This document shows positions 1 through 12,430 of a stretch of DNA of 64,000 nt, piece after piece. The translations under genes and the position numbers were made by a program. Under the pieces are notes generated by a model. The model worked only from the letters and a program-made list of their open reading frames with translations. It had not been told where the DNA came from and made no database searches. Source of the stretch: Atopsyche davidsoni (taxonomy: Eukaryota; Arthropoda; Insecta; Trichoptera; Hydrobiosidae); assembly GCA_022113835.1 (NCBI GenBank), contig JAILWY010000020.1, forward strand, positions 4,030,001 to 4,094,000, read 5' to 3'. Positions within the stretch are counted from its first letter, which is position 1, and every line of letters begins with the position of its first letter.

Positions 1-201
1 AATATCATTGACGAGAAACTGATTATATATTTAACTATAAATATTAAAAAAATCAAATGGCCAAGAGACTGCGATAATTTTAATTTTGCTTTTTATTGTA
101 TATTCTAACTCAGGATTCATCCTTGAAAGGCAAACCGTTCGGGCACTAAAAGTAAAGTGATTTATCAGCCATTTGGTTATTCGTATTTGTTGTTAATCGA
201 C

Positions 202-233
202 TGCCTCTGGTGTCCGGTTGGACACCAGAGGCA
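202..233. other. perfect 14-bp hairpin
   Basis: TGCCTCTGGTGTCC and its exact reverse complement GGACACCAGAGGCA flank the four-base loop GGTT. No T-run follows that would make a bacterial-type terminator. Function unknown. Confidence 0.9.
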
Positions 234-240
234 ATTAAAA

Positions 241-927
241 GGCGGGAAACAACTGCCTTAAGAGTCCAGGCTTTAATTTCGTTTAAAAAAATAACATATG
301 AGTGGTTTAATAAGAGAGTCTTTCACAGAATGTGATTCCTGAAAGAAGCGTAAGAAATAGCAAATAAGCCTACTGCAGCTGCTTTTTTCAGTCATTAATA
401 ACCTTGTATGAACTTTTTGCATCGCTGAAAAACAGGCTTCACTCTGTGCATGCGATAAGGCTCAAAGTTTACAACTAGATAGAGTGGCAATGTTAAAGTT
501 GCTCGAGTCTTCAGGACTCGGTGCCTACTTTGGGACAATCCCGTGTCGTGTTTAAAAGCTTCTGAGTGGCTTCTGGGACAAGATAAGTTCGTAAACACGG
601 AACCTGCTTGACAAGGCTATTTAATTTAGTTATTTTCCAGATATTTAAGACGGCAACAAGACATAACGGTAACTGTCCAAAAGCGCTCTATGCTTAACTG
701 TGTTGTATGAAATAATTTTTTTTAAATATTAAATATTAAAAATTATAATTTGAGTAGGTCGATAAGCAATCCCTGAAATACTAAAAGTTCAAATATCTTA
801 GCAATAACTCATTTAATGAAGTGAATAATTTAGCTAATAATAAATTATCCAGAAAACGACAGTTTTTATTTAATCAAAGAAAATATTGGATTCGCTCCAA
901 GTAATAAAAAAAATAGAGAGCATATAT
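241..927. other. gene-free AT-rich stretch
   Basis: Nothing recognised beyond short open frames and A/T runs. Confidence 0.6.
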
Positions 928-1073
928 CAGTGGCGCAAAAAAGTAGTTATTTTTTTTTTTTTTTGTAACCTATCAAAATAATTTTTTGTTACTTTCTAAA
1001 GTCTCGAGGTTTTCAAGTATTTACTGACTCAAATTGTTTATTGCTTTCTGCCTGTATGGACCGCACGCCACTG
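928..1073. mobile_element. short MITE with CAGTGGCG termini, copy 1
   Basis: This 146-bp element starts CAGTGGCG and ends CGCACGCCACTG, with ATATAT on both outer sides. The same termini bound the element at 10538-10705. The interior is AT-rich and non-coding. The superfamily is not certain; CAGTGGCG ends are hAT-like, but the flanking duplication is low-complexity. Confidence 0.65.
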
Positions 1074-1689
1074 ATATATACAGCTGTATTAAATAAATGA
1101 GATTTCTCTCTCATTTTTTTGTATATAAAATTTATTAAAGGGGCAATCATCCCCACGTGGAAGATTACAGAACCGCAAAATAAAAATGCAGCCAAATTAC
1201 ACCACCGCCAATTTTAAACAGCAGCTTCGGGAAAAGGTTATGGGATACACAATGGTCGTGACGTCACACCACCATAAACGAGCCGTATCACGAGTTTTAC
1301 GCTGAGGTGATATTGCAATCATGAAAAATAATAAATTTCAGGCGGCGAGGAGGCGTCTTTTTTAGCTGAAATTTATGAAGAACGTAATTTAATGTATTTT
1401 ATTACTGGAGAAAATGAAATATGAAAATTCAGCCTGTCCTCCTCGCAGGGTGTGCGAATCGGATCCCTTGGGAAGATGTGAAACACGATAGCTATTGGAG
1501 GCTTTGAATTATAGGGGTTACATCAAATATGCTAATAACGCTATGAACTAGAAACGGGATACTTGTGAGCATGACATGCTTTATTTTAACTACAAAAAGC
1601 TCAGTTTTCTAAGGCTAAGATAACTGATGAAGTAACAATGTATTTTTACTCTACTATAATATCGAGTCGAAGAATCTGTAACGCGTTCG

Positions 1690-2835
1690 GAATCATCCTG
1701 TATAGGAAGTCAAGTCAAATTAATGGTGTTAATACACACGTTTGTCGGATGCTACTTTCCGGCAAATGTGGCGGTGACCACGAATTGTATAGATTATATT
1801 TATATTATCTGCAATATGTTCGGAATCACCCAGTATAAGAAACACAGTCATATTACGGTATTAATACACACGGAATGCTCCACGGTTGTTAGTAGTTACT
1901 TCTTGTATATTAGTATACTAGGGTAACCTCGACTTATAGAGGCTTTGGGAATACCCCGATATATCTATATTACATGTAATGCATTCGGAATCACCCAGTA
2001 TAAGAAACACGTTCAGTCTACGGTTTTAGTGCACGTTGTTGTCAGATGTTACTTTTTTCAGATAATTGGTATACATTTGGTAAAGACACTGGGGTGACCA
2101 CAATATATATGAACTATGGAGAAATGCTGATATTTTTATATTGTCTCTAGCACATTCAGAATCACCCTGTATAAGAAACACCGTCAGTTTAGCGATATGA
2201 GTGCACTTTATTGTCAGAAGTCACTACCAGGTAAACGTATACACTTGATAAACGCGCTGGGGTAACCACGATAAATAGGAACTATGGGAAAATACTGATA
2301 TATTTATATTGTCTCTAACACATTCAAAATCTCCCTGTATAAGAAAACTATCAGTTTTACAGTATTAGTACACGTTGTTGTCACGAGTTTTTTCCAGTAA
2401 ATTGGTATATACTAAGTAAAGACGCTGGGGTTACCACGATTTATGTGACCTTTGGGAAAATGCTGATATTTTCAAATTGTCAGTAATACATTCAGAATCA
2501 CCCAGTATAAGAAAAACCGAAATTTTTACAGTATGAGTGCACGTTATTGTCAGAAGTTCCTTCCAATCAATTGGTATATACTAAGCAAAGACGCTGTGGT
2601 AACCACGATTTATATGAACTATGGGAAAATGCTGATATTTTTTATATTGTTAGTAATACATTCAGAATCACTCAGTATACGTGTACGGTATAAGTGCACG
2701 CTATTGTCAGAAGTTACTTTTAGAAAAATGTATATTTTTGATAAAGGCGCTGGGGTAACCATGGTTTATATTAACTTCGGGAAAACGCTGATATTTTTTT
2801 TATAATTTTTTTTTTCCGTTCGGAATCACCCTGTA
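1690..2835. repeat. ~169-bp tandem array, eight units
   Basis: The anchor CGGAATCACCCTGTATA or variants occurs near 1691, 1823, 1989, 2160, 2329, 2496, 2666 and 2823, giving steps of about 132, 166, 171, 169, 167, 170 and 157 bp. Other shared blocks are ATGAGTGCACGTTATTGTCA, GACGCTGGGGTAACCACG and AACTATGGGAAAATGCTGAT. Units differ by point changes and small indels. Open frames across it are incidental. Confidence 0.88.
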
Positions 2836-3340
2836 TAGATTCGCGGTGTTGCCGGGCGGAATGCGCCGCGGCCGACTGTTACGTCAACTTGCATAATGCA
2901 TTCGCAGTCGGCGCATTGTTATGGCACGTACTCTCGACGCACGGCTTATGCAACTCCAAATGTACTGAGGAACGAGATAAGGTTCCCAACCTCGAGAGTC
3001 GAGCTCCTCCGCCGTTTACGTAATCATATATATTGAATTTCATGCGCTGCACTTCACTTGCGCACATACGCGAGATATCACTATATTAACATATAATTAT
3101 GCAATTGTCGCAACGAGCGCAGTGGTCTTGGCAGGCGAATTCTAAACGTGCATTATTAATACCCCGATTGACATTGCATATGAGCATGAACAAAAAGCGG
3201 CTTAACACCCGAGAACCATTTTTTCATAATTTAACATATTCATACATAACATCATCCGCATATATAAAAGTGTACTCTGGCATTATCTGCGGTTCAATTT
3301 TTTTTTATAACTAATTACCGTGATTTATTTGGCATATTTA

Positions 3341-3890
3341 TACAGGGTGTTTTCAAGCTCGTTACAATATAAAAAAAATATTTTTTAATAATAAAAATCA
3401 GAAAAACTTAGAATTCGTGGTTACCTTACGCGTAAATGTGTATTCTAAAGTCTCAGCACTCACCGCTTGTCGCCGGGTACAAGTACTATGCAATATCACG
3501 GTGTCATGGTGTTGCCATATCAAAACGCATTTTTTTAAATTTTGATATCAAAAGATCAGCTGTTTAAAGCCGCCATGTCCAATTTACCAGAGTGACCACA
3601 AACTCATCAGATTTAATGAATTTTCAGATAGTATTATCAATAAAAATGATAAATCAAAAGGTCTGCAACAACTTTGTAATCATCCTGTATAACATCGCGT
3701 CTTATTTAGATTTTGATCTCACATTTTTTTAAATTTTGCTATCAAAAGATCAGCTGTTTAAAGCCGCCATGTCCAATTTACCAGAGTGGCCACAAACTCG
3801 TAAGTTTTAATGATTTTCGTATAGTATTATCAATAAAAATGATAGCTCAAAAGGTCTGCAACAACTTTGTAATCATCCTGTATAACATCG
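3341..3890. repeat. repeat with TACAGGGTG end and an internal ~190-bp direct duplication
   Basis: The segment opens with TATACAGGGTGTTTTCAAGC. A block starting TATCAAAAGATCAGCTGTTT and ending CAACTTTGTAATCATCCTGT occurs at about 3545-3690 and again at about 3740-3885. The block ends resemble the inverse of the opening TACAGGGTG, so this may be a MITE with an internally duplicated right half. Confidence 0.65.
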
Positions 3891-3899
3891 CGTCTTATT

Positions 3900-6800
3900 C
3901 AGATTTTATCTTACATTTTTTCCTTTGTTATTGAATTTTATGGTAGAACAGGGAAGCGTTCCCTAAGCCGTCCGTTTTCACTAGATTGTAAAAAAGGTAG
4001 TGCAGGGTTATAAGTTAAGGCTTTTGAATAAAATAATTTTCATGATGATAACTCCAAGCCCCATTTACTTTTAAGGTTAATATTTTCCCATAACCCTCGT
4101 GTGACTAATAATGATTGTTTACAGTAGTCAAGGTGGATTCCGTGTGAAGCCTTTTTACTAACACCAACTGCCATTTTTTACAAGTTTTTTTTTATTTTTG
4201 CCATATTTTCAAATAAGCAAAAGTGATATTTAAGCAAGGCAAGCCGGGCTTCTTCGAGAGATCCCCAATTCAATTCATGCATTACATACATTTTTCAGTA
4301 TTGCCATTGCCTGTATCAAGTTTGTAAGACCATCGATTTAGAGTAGGTAGGTCTCTATTTTGGTTCCCACCATAGCAGATGAAGCATGAATTTAATTATT
4401 GTTGTTGTATATAAATTTTCAGGGTAGAAACTTTGGAAATGAATTTGGTTATACGTCTGAATCAATAATGCGATATGCTGAGGAGCAGGGTAATCAAGCA
4501 GCGTGCGGGCCTGCGGTTTGCTTTCCCTGTCGGATCCATCGTATTACCCTTTACCCTACACTGGGGTCTCGATCTAATACGCTTCAAATTACGCGGATGT
4601 TTGGTATTCATGAAAGGAGATACATCGTATACAGGATGAATCAATCATGATACACAATCTGTTATTTTATGATGTACTATAAACAGCCTGAGTACAAGTA
4701 AATCATGATTTAATACATAATCACTTGAAGGCTTTGGAAAGCGACTTTTTCCAAAAAAGCATTCTGCTTTTCTAGACGCTTCGCGATTGCTTAGCAATTG
4801 TGCTAATTGGGCTGTTCAAGTTTGATAAAATATTAATTTATTAATATGAAGAATAAAAAATTGAGTATTGGAAGTAAATTTTCTCCCACGAGCCCAAGGC
4901 TGTGTATTGATACGAAGATGTTAACGGCGATCGCGTGTGCAGGAAAAAAATTAGAAATCAGAATTAGTATTCAGAATATATTTAAAATTACCTGAAAACC
5001 CAATAATAATGGTATGAAAAAATGCAAAAAAATATATTCATATGCATGCAGGTATAAAAAGCTTAAATAATTATAGTAAATACTAAGTTTATCGTATAGT
5101 AATATTCTTGTTTTCAAGCTACTGGTATAGCTTGAAGATGCTAACCAACAATATCGGCGAAACCTGCAGCATTTTTTGCTAAAAATATAACAATATGATT
5201 CCAACAAGTTCTTTGTGTCAAAAATATAAATAAGCCATTTCGTTTATGTTGAAAATTTGCTGAAATTTTTTTTTTCAGGTGCGTTATAATAAATTTCAAT
5301 AGTAACAGTAATTTCAGTTTTATAAAAAAATCTACTCTGATCCCAATCAAAGAACTTTTCTCTTTGATGAACTAAATTTCTTGTTACTTTTTTTTCTGCC
5401 CATATATAAAGACGGGATGTTCGAATGACTGCCTTCATCCCCGGGGCTTTCAGTCTCTAGCGAAGCCTTTGACGGAGCCTTAGAGACAAGCCTTCACCTA
5501 CATTACTGTAAAATATAGAGAGATACGATTCTATAAGGGTGTATCAATACATACTACTTTTATTTATATGTATATGAACGTTTTTTTTGTTAAAATCTTA
5601 CAGTGTTTGGACTCCTTAATCGACCTGTTTGAATAAAGATTCTTAAACGTTAATTTTTTTTTAAATAATATTAAGTTACATTTAATAGATTAGGCCCAAA
5701 AATAAAAGCCTTATAAAGGTAATTATCAAACAGAGTATCATCAAATTTTATTGGGTATAGAGCAAACTATTCATAGATCAACTAAAGAGTGATACCAAAA
5801 TCTTATCTTGTCAACAAGGCAATGAAGATATTTAAACTCCCAGGCAACATTTACAAACAGGATCTGGGAACAACACCTGAAAATTATTCGTTTTATTACT
5901 TTCCAAAGATGGATCTTAGAGTACGACTCAAACGGCAAAAATCAACTCAAGGAATAAATTATATTAGCAGTATTTTTTACAAGTATATTTGGATCACCCT
6001 GTATATCGATAAGAGTGCGTAAAAGGATATATCTGCAACAATGTGACGATACACTCTAATGTAGTAGATAGATAAACAGCCTTAAACTGATAGTGATACG
6101 AGAAGCTGAAAATCGCCTAAAAGTTTGATAACATTCTTATGAGCTTAAAAACGTGTGTTTTTCGTAAAAGCAATTATTTCACAGCAAGTAAATATTTCTG
6201 TGAATATATCAAAACAAATTTTAAATAGCCTTTTTTAATATATCACGACCTTCAAGATCGTATCTCCTATTCGTTATTGTAAAAATAAGAAAAATTACTA
6301 AGGTACTATAAAAATTTGAAGCCTAGTGTAAATAAATATTAATCCACGGCAGTTCAAGAGAAATATCATATAACAAGGCATGCAGTGCATAAATGCAGTA
6401 TACCTACCTGCACTTGTCAGCTTTATATTCCATCAAGTCTATACTTCCGCATGAGACATGAAGCAAGACTGCCTGCACACTTTACCTGGAAAAATTACCT
6501 GAATCTTGAAGGTATACCTTAGATGTTTATTTTCAAAGTTTAAAGCAATAACCGAATTGGATAATTTAAATACATAAAATATTTTCTGCAGAAAGTACGG
6601 AGTGAAATTCCGAGAAAATTCATTAAAAAATAACATTCAAACAAATCACACACAAAGCCTGTAGACGTATCCATAAAAACCACCATGGTTTTAAATTTAA
6701 ATCATTATTTGATAAACACGTGCTATTTTATTAGAACTGTCAAATACGATGAAATTTCTTTGAAAATAATCTAAAAAATTAATCGATAGCAACACGTGAT

Positions 6801-8030
6801 CGAATAATTCGATTCCGCCTATCACTATAGAAAAGTACACGTTAAAAAAAAATAGTAAAGTAGGGAAATATGAGCTATTAAATATTATTAACGGAAATCG
6901 TAAATGTATGTGCCGATAATGTAGAAAATATACCCCTGAAAGTTTTTTTTATATGACCATGCGTTTTCTTTTTTACGGGGTAACATCTGGGAGGTCGTAA
7001 TATTCCCCATGGAATAGACATATACTTGCTGAAATTACTGAAAAATTATATTTCCTATTTAGCGCAGTGTATACGCATTTGTTTAAATAAAGTTTAAGTC
7101 AGTGAAAACAGGTTTTTAGATATTGCTTGCTCGTTTAGGTATTACATTTTAAACTAAATTTAATAATGAATTAGCTTTGAGCATTCATACAAGCGTGAAA
7201 AAAAATTGGGGTAAAACTTTGTTTGTACTTTGTATTAAAGAAACTCGGCAAACATAAATTTTAACAGCAAGGTACTTATTATATTCACATTTATGTACGT
7301 ATTAAATAACTAATATGTACAACCAAATTACTAGATTTTTTTCGTTTGTGAGGACAGCTTGAAGAAGATCACAAATAGCAAAAGCGTTAAAAAAAAATAT
7401 ATATATATAAATATCCTACCCTGTTTCTATTTGTTTATTTTAGTATTGAAGCTTGAGTGGCAGTTTTTTAGTACGTTCAAAGATATATCACTACCCACTT
7501 AGTACTGAGCTTGCGAGAAGTAAAACACGTTTTCATGGAAAAGTTGTTTGCCGACACGGACACGTAACAGTTTTATTACTAAATCAAGTTTATAATCTAC
7601 GATTCCACAATTATCTAATGATTACAACATTTATATATATATAAATATATATTTATTTATTTATTTATATATAGCCGAACGAGGACATTAAAAAGAGACT
7701 AGTATACGATCGAGACCGGCTTATATGCAAAATTAGGGCAACGTTGCAAATAAACTTGTAAGTTTCAAAACCCATTTTGAAAGAGAAAGTTGGCTTACTG
7801 CATAAATGCAGCTATGCATTTGGCATTTTTGTTATTTTAATACTACAAAATAAACCTTGTATCAACTGACAACCCCTCAGCTGTTATATGATATTTGAGA
7901 AAATACTACGATAATAATATGGAACCTGTTCCTTGAAGCCAATACTTTTGTAACAAAACTTACAATCAGCACTTGAAAAACTGCATGTGGTTAAGTAATT
8001 AGCATTATATATATATTGACGTATTAATTA
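3900..8030. other. gene-free AT-rich stretch
   Basis: Contains a lone GGATCACCCTGTATA end motif at about 5992-6006 without a visible partner, and short (TA)n near 7625-7672. No gene or repeat boundary was otherwise recognised. Confidence 0.55.
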
Positions 8031-8039
8031 TAATGTAGA

Positions 8040-8112
<73 letters not shown>
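8040..8112. repeat. (TA)n microsatellite
   Basis: An almost pure run of TA dinucleotides over about 70 bp. Confidence 0.95.
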
Positions 8113-8113
<1 letters not shown>

Positions 8114-8364
8114 TCTTCATCTGAAGATAAAGTGCAGCTGAGGTTGTCTTATGCAATAATGTTGAAATAAACATGGAAAAGCAATATACAAATATATTTA
8201 AAAATAACATCACAAACTCTCCCCACATAAACGTAAAACGTAAAAAAAAATATTTTCAATATAATATCACACAAAAAAAAAAAAAGTTATAAACAGTACT
8301 AGAATCAAAATCCCAAACTTCACTGTGCAAAACGGATTTTCGTTCACTACAGGCAGCGGCGGGG

Positions 8365-8398
8365 TTAGGTTAGGTTAGGTTAGGTTGGGTTGGGTTGG
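8365..8398 (+). repeat. interstitial telomere-type repeat TTAGG
   Basis: Four perfect TTAGG units are followed by two TTGGG units and a partial TTGG. TTAGG is the ancestral insect telomere repeat. The run is too short to be a telomere. Confidence 0.85.
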
Positions 8399-8610
8399 AT
8401 CGGGGACTCGAACCAAGAAGTATCCGCGAGCGCGTCGTGTCCAGAACTGACCGATCTCGCCAGGCCTCCACCAGAATCCGGAAAGTCTGCTGCAGCAGCA
8501 GGGCAGCCCAACCAGCGGCCCCCGAGCCACTTTGCCGATTCACACCTGAACAGGTGATCGGATGAAAGACGCAACTGAAACGATCGAAGCCTCGTAATGC
8601 ACAGCTGACA
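8399..8610 (-). repeat. tRNA-like SINE or similar GC-rich repeat beside the TTAGG run
   Basis: On the minus strand, TGGCGAGATCGG (8462-8451) resembles a pol III A box. GGTTCGAGTCC (8414-8404) is an exact B box (GGTTCGANTCC). The spacing fits a tRNA with a long variable arm (Leu/Ser type), but I could not fold a full tRNA, so a tRNA-derived SINE is likelier. A further ~130 bp of GC-rich sequence extends to a (TA)n tract. Confidence 0.45.
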
Positions 8611-8615
8611 ATCGA

Positions 8616-8621
8616 ATATAT

Positions 8622-8705
<84 letters not shown>
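8616..8705. repeat. (TA)n microsatellite
   Basis: TA dinucleotides with two AAAT-type interruptions. Tyr-Ile frames across it are artefacts. Confidence 0.95.
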
Positions 8706-8709
<4 letters not shown>

Positions 8710-10010
8710 CCCACATCTTTTCTTTGAGTACACCAATAAACGTATTATGACTATAATCGCTTTAAGGGCATTATCTTCGACTGATAAAATCAACCATAAA
8801 CTTTGAACTATAAATAAGTTTTTTTTTTGCATGTGCATCATTGTTAATTTTTTTCTGAATTCCCTTGTGTTGGAATAATATTTATGCGAAACACACTCTT
8901 AAGTGTATTATTTAAATAGGATTTAATTTAGCCCCGTGCAAACAAGCCCTTAAGCCCTTAAAATTAGTTTAACTGTGCTCGCTCACCTGACCTACTTCCC
9001 TCGTGTGCGAGCCAATTAAACAATATTAAATTACTAACTTTATTAAATGTTTGAACAAATTGAACAAAAACGTTTCGGTGCCGGTACTGAGGCTTTCTTT
9101 ATATTGAATTATTTTTTATGTGAAATAGTAGTGGCTTATGGGAAATATGAACCCACCATTTGCCACTGAAAATAACCTCTTTGTTCTTATTTTTTTACTG
9201 CACATTATATCTGGAATATAAACAATATAATTACTATAATTTTTAATTAAATATATAATATTATTTTTACATAAACATTGACAAGCTTTGTTGGCATCGT
9301 TTAGGCAAAATATTAACCATGCTTTTATAATAATAAAAAATGTATTTTCATGCGATGACTAGTATTATATATAAAATTATTTAATTTTTTAAATAAATAA
9401 AAATAAAATATTTGATACAAGCTCTTAATTTATCTATAAATATAATTTTATATATATTTATACGCAGACCTTTTCATCAAATATAAATTTTCAGGGTTGA
9501 AAGACACAAGACCCACTTTACTAGACTCCCTAAGAAATAATACCAATCCCCTAAGAGGAGAGGCACCTTAGGTAGAAGTTATATTTTTATATATATATAT
9601 ATATATAATCTAATCGTCTCGTGGCACCGGTTTTACGATGGCCAATTTTCGGTCAAAGAACTCTGCTAACAAAGTATTCCATACGACGTAATATAATAAG
9701 ATAATCAAACAACAAAGATAAAAGCTAAGTTGGCAAGTTTTATATAATATATAAAAATATTTATTTCAACTTAAGTAATAAGGATATAAAAGACACGAAG
9801 TAATGATTTTATGACTCCTTACGTTGGTATGAATAAAATAATTTTTTTATGGAGCAGTCTTCTAGAAATATTTATCTTTCCTAGATCTATTTTCGTACGC
9901 ACTTCACATAAATCTTCGCGAAGATGGGATCGAGCGTAAGTTTTTTTTTCCTTATCATAAAAACGTTCGATCAGGCCTCGTACCTTATATCTTCCATTTT
10001 GTTTTTGCCG
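8710..10010. other. gene-free AT-rich stretch
   Basis: Only A/T-rich simple sequence, including (TA)n at 9590-9606. Confidence 0.55.
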
Positions 10011-10016
10011 AAACTA

Positions 10017-10284
10017 TACAGGATGGTTGCGTCTGAATCACCCAAAAATATATAAAACAAAGAGCACTCGAAATGACGTACTCAAACTGTTTTAACGTTA
10101 TACAAATACAATAATTTTTTTTATGATTCCAGCAGTCGTTGGTATTTGATCAATTAAAAAATATTTTTTTAGTATTTTTTGTGTTTCTAAAATAATAAAA
10201 ATATATATTTTAACAATCAATCATGGTAACAGAGTAATAAAAAAATTATAAATAATTTTAAAAATCCGCATGATTCACCCTGTA
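10017..10284. mobile_element. MITE with TACAGGRTG termini and TA flanks
   Basis: The left end TACAGGATGGTTGCG and the right end, read inward, TACAGGGTGAATCATGCG form a partial inverted repeat. TA lies on both outer sides, as Tc1/mariner-type insertions leave. The element is 268 bp and AT-rich. Its right end carries the GATTCACCCTGTATA motif also found in the tandem array at 1690-2835. Confidence 0.6.
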
Positions 10285-10537
10285 TACGTACGAGCGTATA
10301 AATCAATCATTTTAAATGTCCGTGAAAGTGAATTTCTTTTATAGGCAATCCGATATGATATACAGGGTGGCTTTTTTGCAAAAACAATAAAAATGTCTTG
10401 TGACAAAAAGCCTTGTCAATATACATATACATATACATTGCAAAAACTTAATTTTTTATCCTAAAACGCACATATTTTTTTACAGTATCTTTGAAAACCT
10501 GTTGCGCAGAATTTTCAGCAGAGAATTTGAAGTAAAT

Positions 10538-10705
10538 CAGTGGCGTGCGGTGAAGGCATGCAATGAACGGAAACTGAAAAATATAGTTTTTACACTCTTT
10601 TTTTTTATTTTTAAGACATTGATCAGGGACCATGACTTTTAATATATAACAAATCTTATACATATAAAAAAATGTTATTTTTCATGCTCTTACCGCACGC
10701 CACTG
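10538..10705. mobile_element. short MITE with CAGTGGCGTGCGGT termini, copy 2
   Basis: The left end CAGTGGCGTGCGGTGA is matched by the right end TTACCGCACGCCACTG, a 16-bp inverted repeat with one mismatch. GCATG and CATGC follow inside, extending the symmetry. The 168-bp element has no coding capacity and flanking octamers are not clearly identical. Confidence 0.75.
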
Positions 10706-11039
10706 AAAAAAACGTTGCTCGTATGCCGAGAATTATTAAAAATATTGAAAATATATATAGATAAATATAAATTTATATATATTTGGTATAGTGAGACTAA
10801 TTTCAAAATTAAAAATATTGATTAAAAAAAGACCAGAAAAATTCAAAAAAAATTTTTTTTCAAACATTTGTGGATTTTACGCTGATACTTTCGCCGCCAT
10901 TACGTCTTGGTGCTTTATCCAATTGAACTACTGTGCCGCTTTTATTGAGCAAGTATTCGATTCGACATATGAAGGTGCGGAGTTTGTTTGAATTTGCCCC
11001 CTCAATTTGTCTATTTTTTCGAATTTTTTTTGAAGTTTA

Positions 11040-11240
11040 TAATATGAGTGAGGTTCACGCGCGGCTGGTTGGCCGCCCCTGTCACTTTCTTGCTTCCTGC
11101 CCCCCTCCCCGCCGAGTGCATCGAAAGTGCATGCCGCGCGACTGACTGCGTGACTGCCTGTTAGCTAATACCGCGCCATTACGCGCGCTTTGTAAGTGAT
11201 TCACATCTACTAAGTACGGGATCGCCGACCAATTAAACCG
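11040..11240. other. GC-rich island, no gene recognised
   Basis: Contains CGCGCGGCTGG and several GCGC motifs plus ATTA cores, in AT-rich surroundings. Two overlapping short frames on opposite strands are not convincing. Confidence 0.3.
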
Positions 11241-12239
11241 ACCACTGACCATCTCAAAACTACTGCTTTTGGACAGCAATGCTACCTGATTTATTAATCA
11301 ACCGTTTAAACATTCAAACACTGATTTAAGCAAGCCATATTCAAATCTGCAGCATAGCTACAGAGTTAAGCGTTTTCGATATCTTACACCTTTATGGCGA
11401 AATTAAAAATATATTTATTATATATATATATATATATATAATTTTTTTCTAGTATTGCAACCAATCAAGCCTTATAGTGTTCATCAGAAAACTCCATTAC
11501 TTCAAAGCTGAAATAATTATTTATATATATTAAATATATGGACCAAAAGAACCAAACTTCTATTATAACGTACTTTGGTAATATTGTGTAATTGACTAAT
11601 CCTTCCCTTAATTAATGATAATAATATATAAAAAAATATTTTGGTTGTAAATATTATAGGTTAAGGATTAGTTTTAAATATATACGATATAAAAAAATAT
11701 AAGTTTCACATCTGCGATATACAGGATTGATGTTATCATATAGTTTTAGCAATAAACTCAATTAATCCATCCAATGAACAGACTAAATGTTAAAGATTAC
11801 AAATTCGAGCATGCAATTTCAAAACTACTTATTTCTAAACTATAAAACATACTTGTTAAGTATTGAATTTTGCAAATAAAAAAACCAATAAAAATCACAT
11901 AAATTTTAATTATAAAAAACTGATATAGAATATAACAAGTACTTGATTTCGTATTAAATAAATAAAATAATCTTTTTTTACTTCTCCGACGTGTCAGGAT
12001 TAAGTAAATTACTATAAAGCCTATGTGACCTGGCAAAAGTGAAATTGGGCCTTTTTAGTCAACAACGTCGTCAAGGCTGGTCACGTTTTAAGCAGCAGAT
12101 ATATATATTTTTTTAAGCATCGCTTGCACTGAAATATTTTTTTTTATTATTTTTGTACTCGTTTTAAGGCTTTTGCGTAATTTGATTAATTTAAATATAA
12201 TTAAGTAACTGCTCAGTTAGATGTGTATGTATAGTTAGG

Positions 12240-12430
12240 ACGGTCGTTATGCGGGGATTGCGCAATGCTGATGCTGCAGCATGATGATGCTGGAGCACCA
12301 CAGGAGAGCTCGGTGACACTTTCTCCAGCTCGCGAGGTCCACTTACCTGACAGGTATGCGACCGGCTGACTGGCCGAGAATATTTCTACCTGTAAACTGT
12401 AACGCCCTGAAAAAAACAGGTGAGCAGAAA
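12240..12430. promoter_or_regulatory. GC-rich island with CAGGTA/CAGGTG cluster
   Basis: TACCTG (12344-12349), CAGGTAT (12351-12357), CTACCTG (12386-12392) and CAGGTG (12417-12422) lie within 80 bp; CACCTG recurs near 12551. The upstream part is rich in GATGCTG repeats. No coding match. Confidence 0.35.

Noticed and set aside
8404..8470. Possible tRNA-Leu/Ser gene on the minus strand
   Set aside because: The boxes match but I could not form acceptor and anticodon stems, and the B box runs straight into telomere-type repeats, so SINE-like is the better reading.
8028..8841. Frames of 66-153 codons rich in Tyr-Ile
   Set aside because: They are translations of (TA)n microsatellites and the adjoining repeat.
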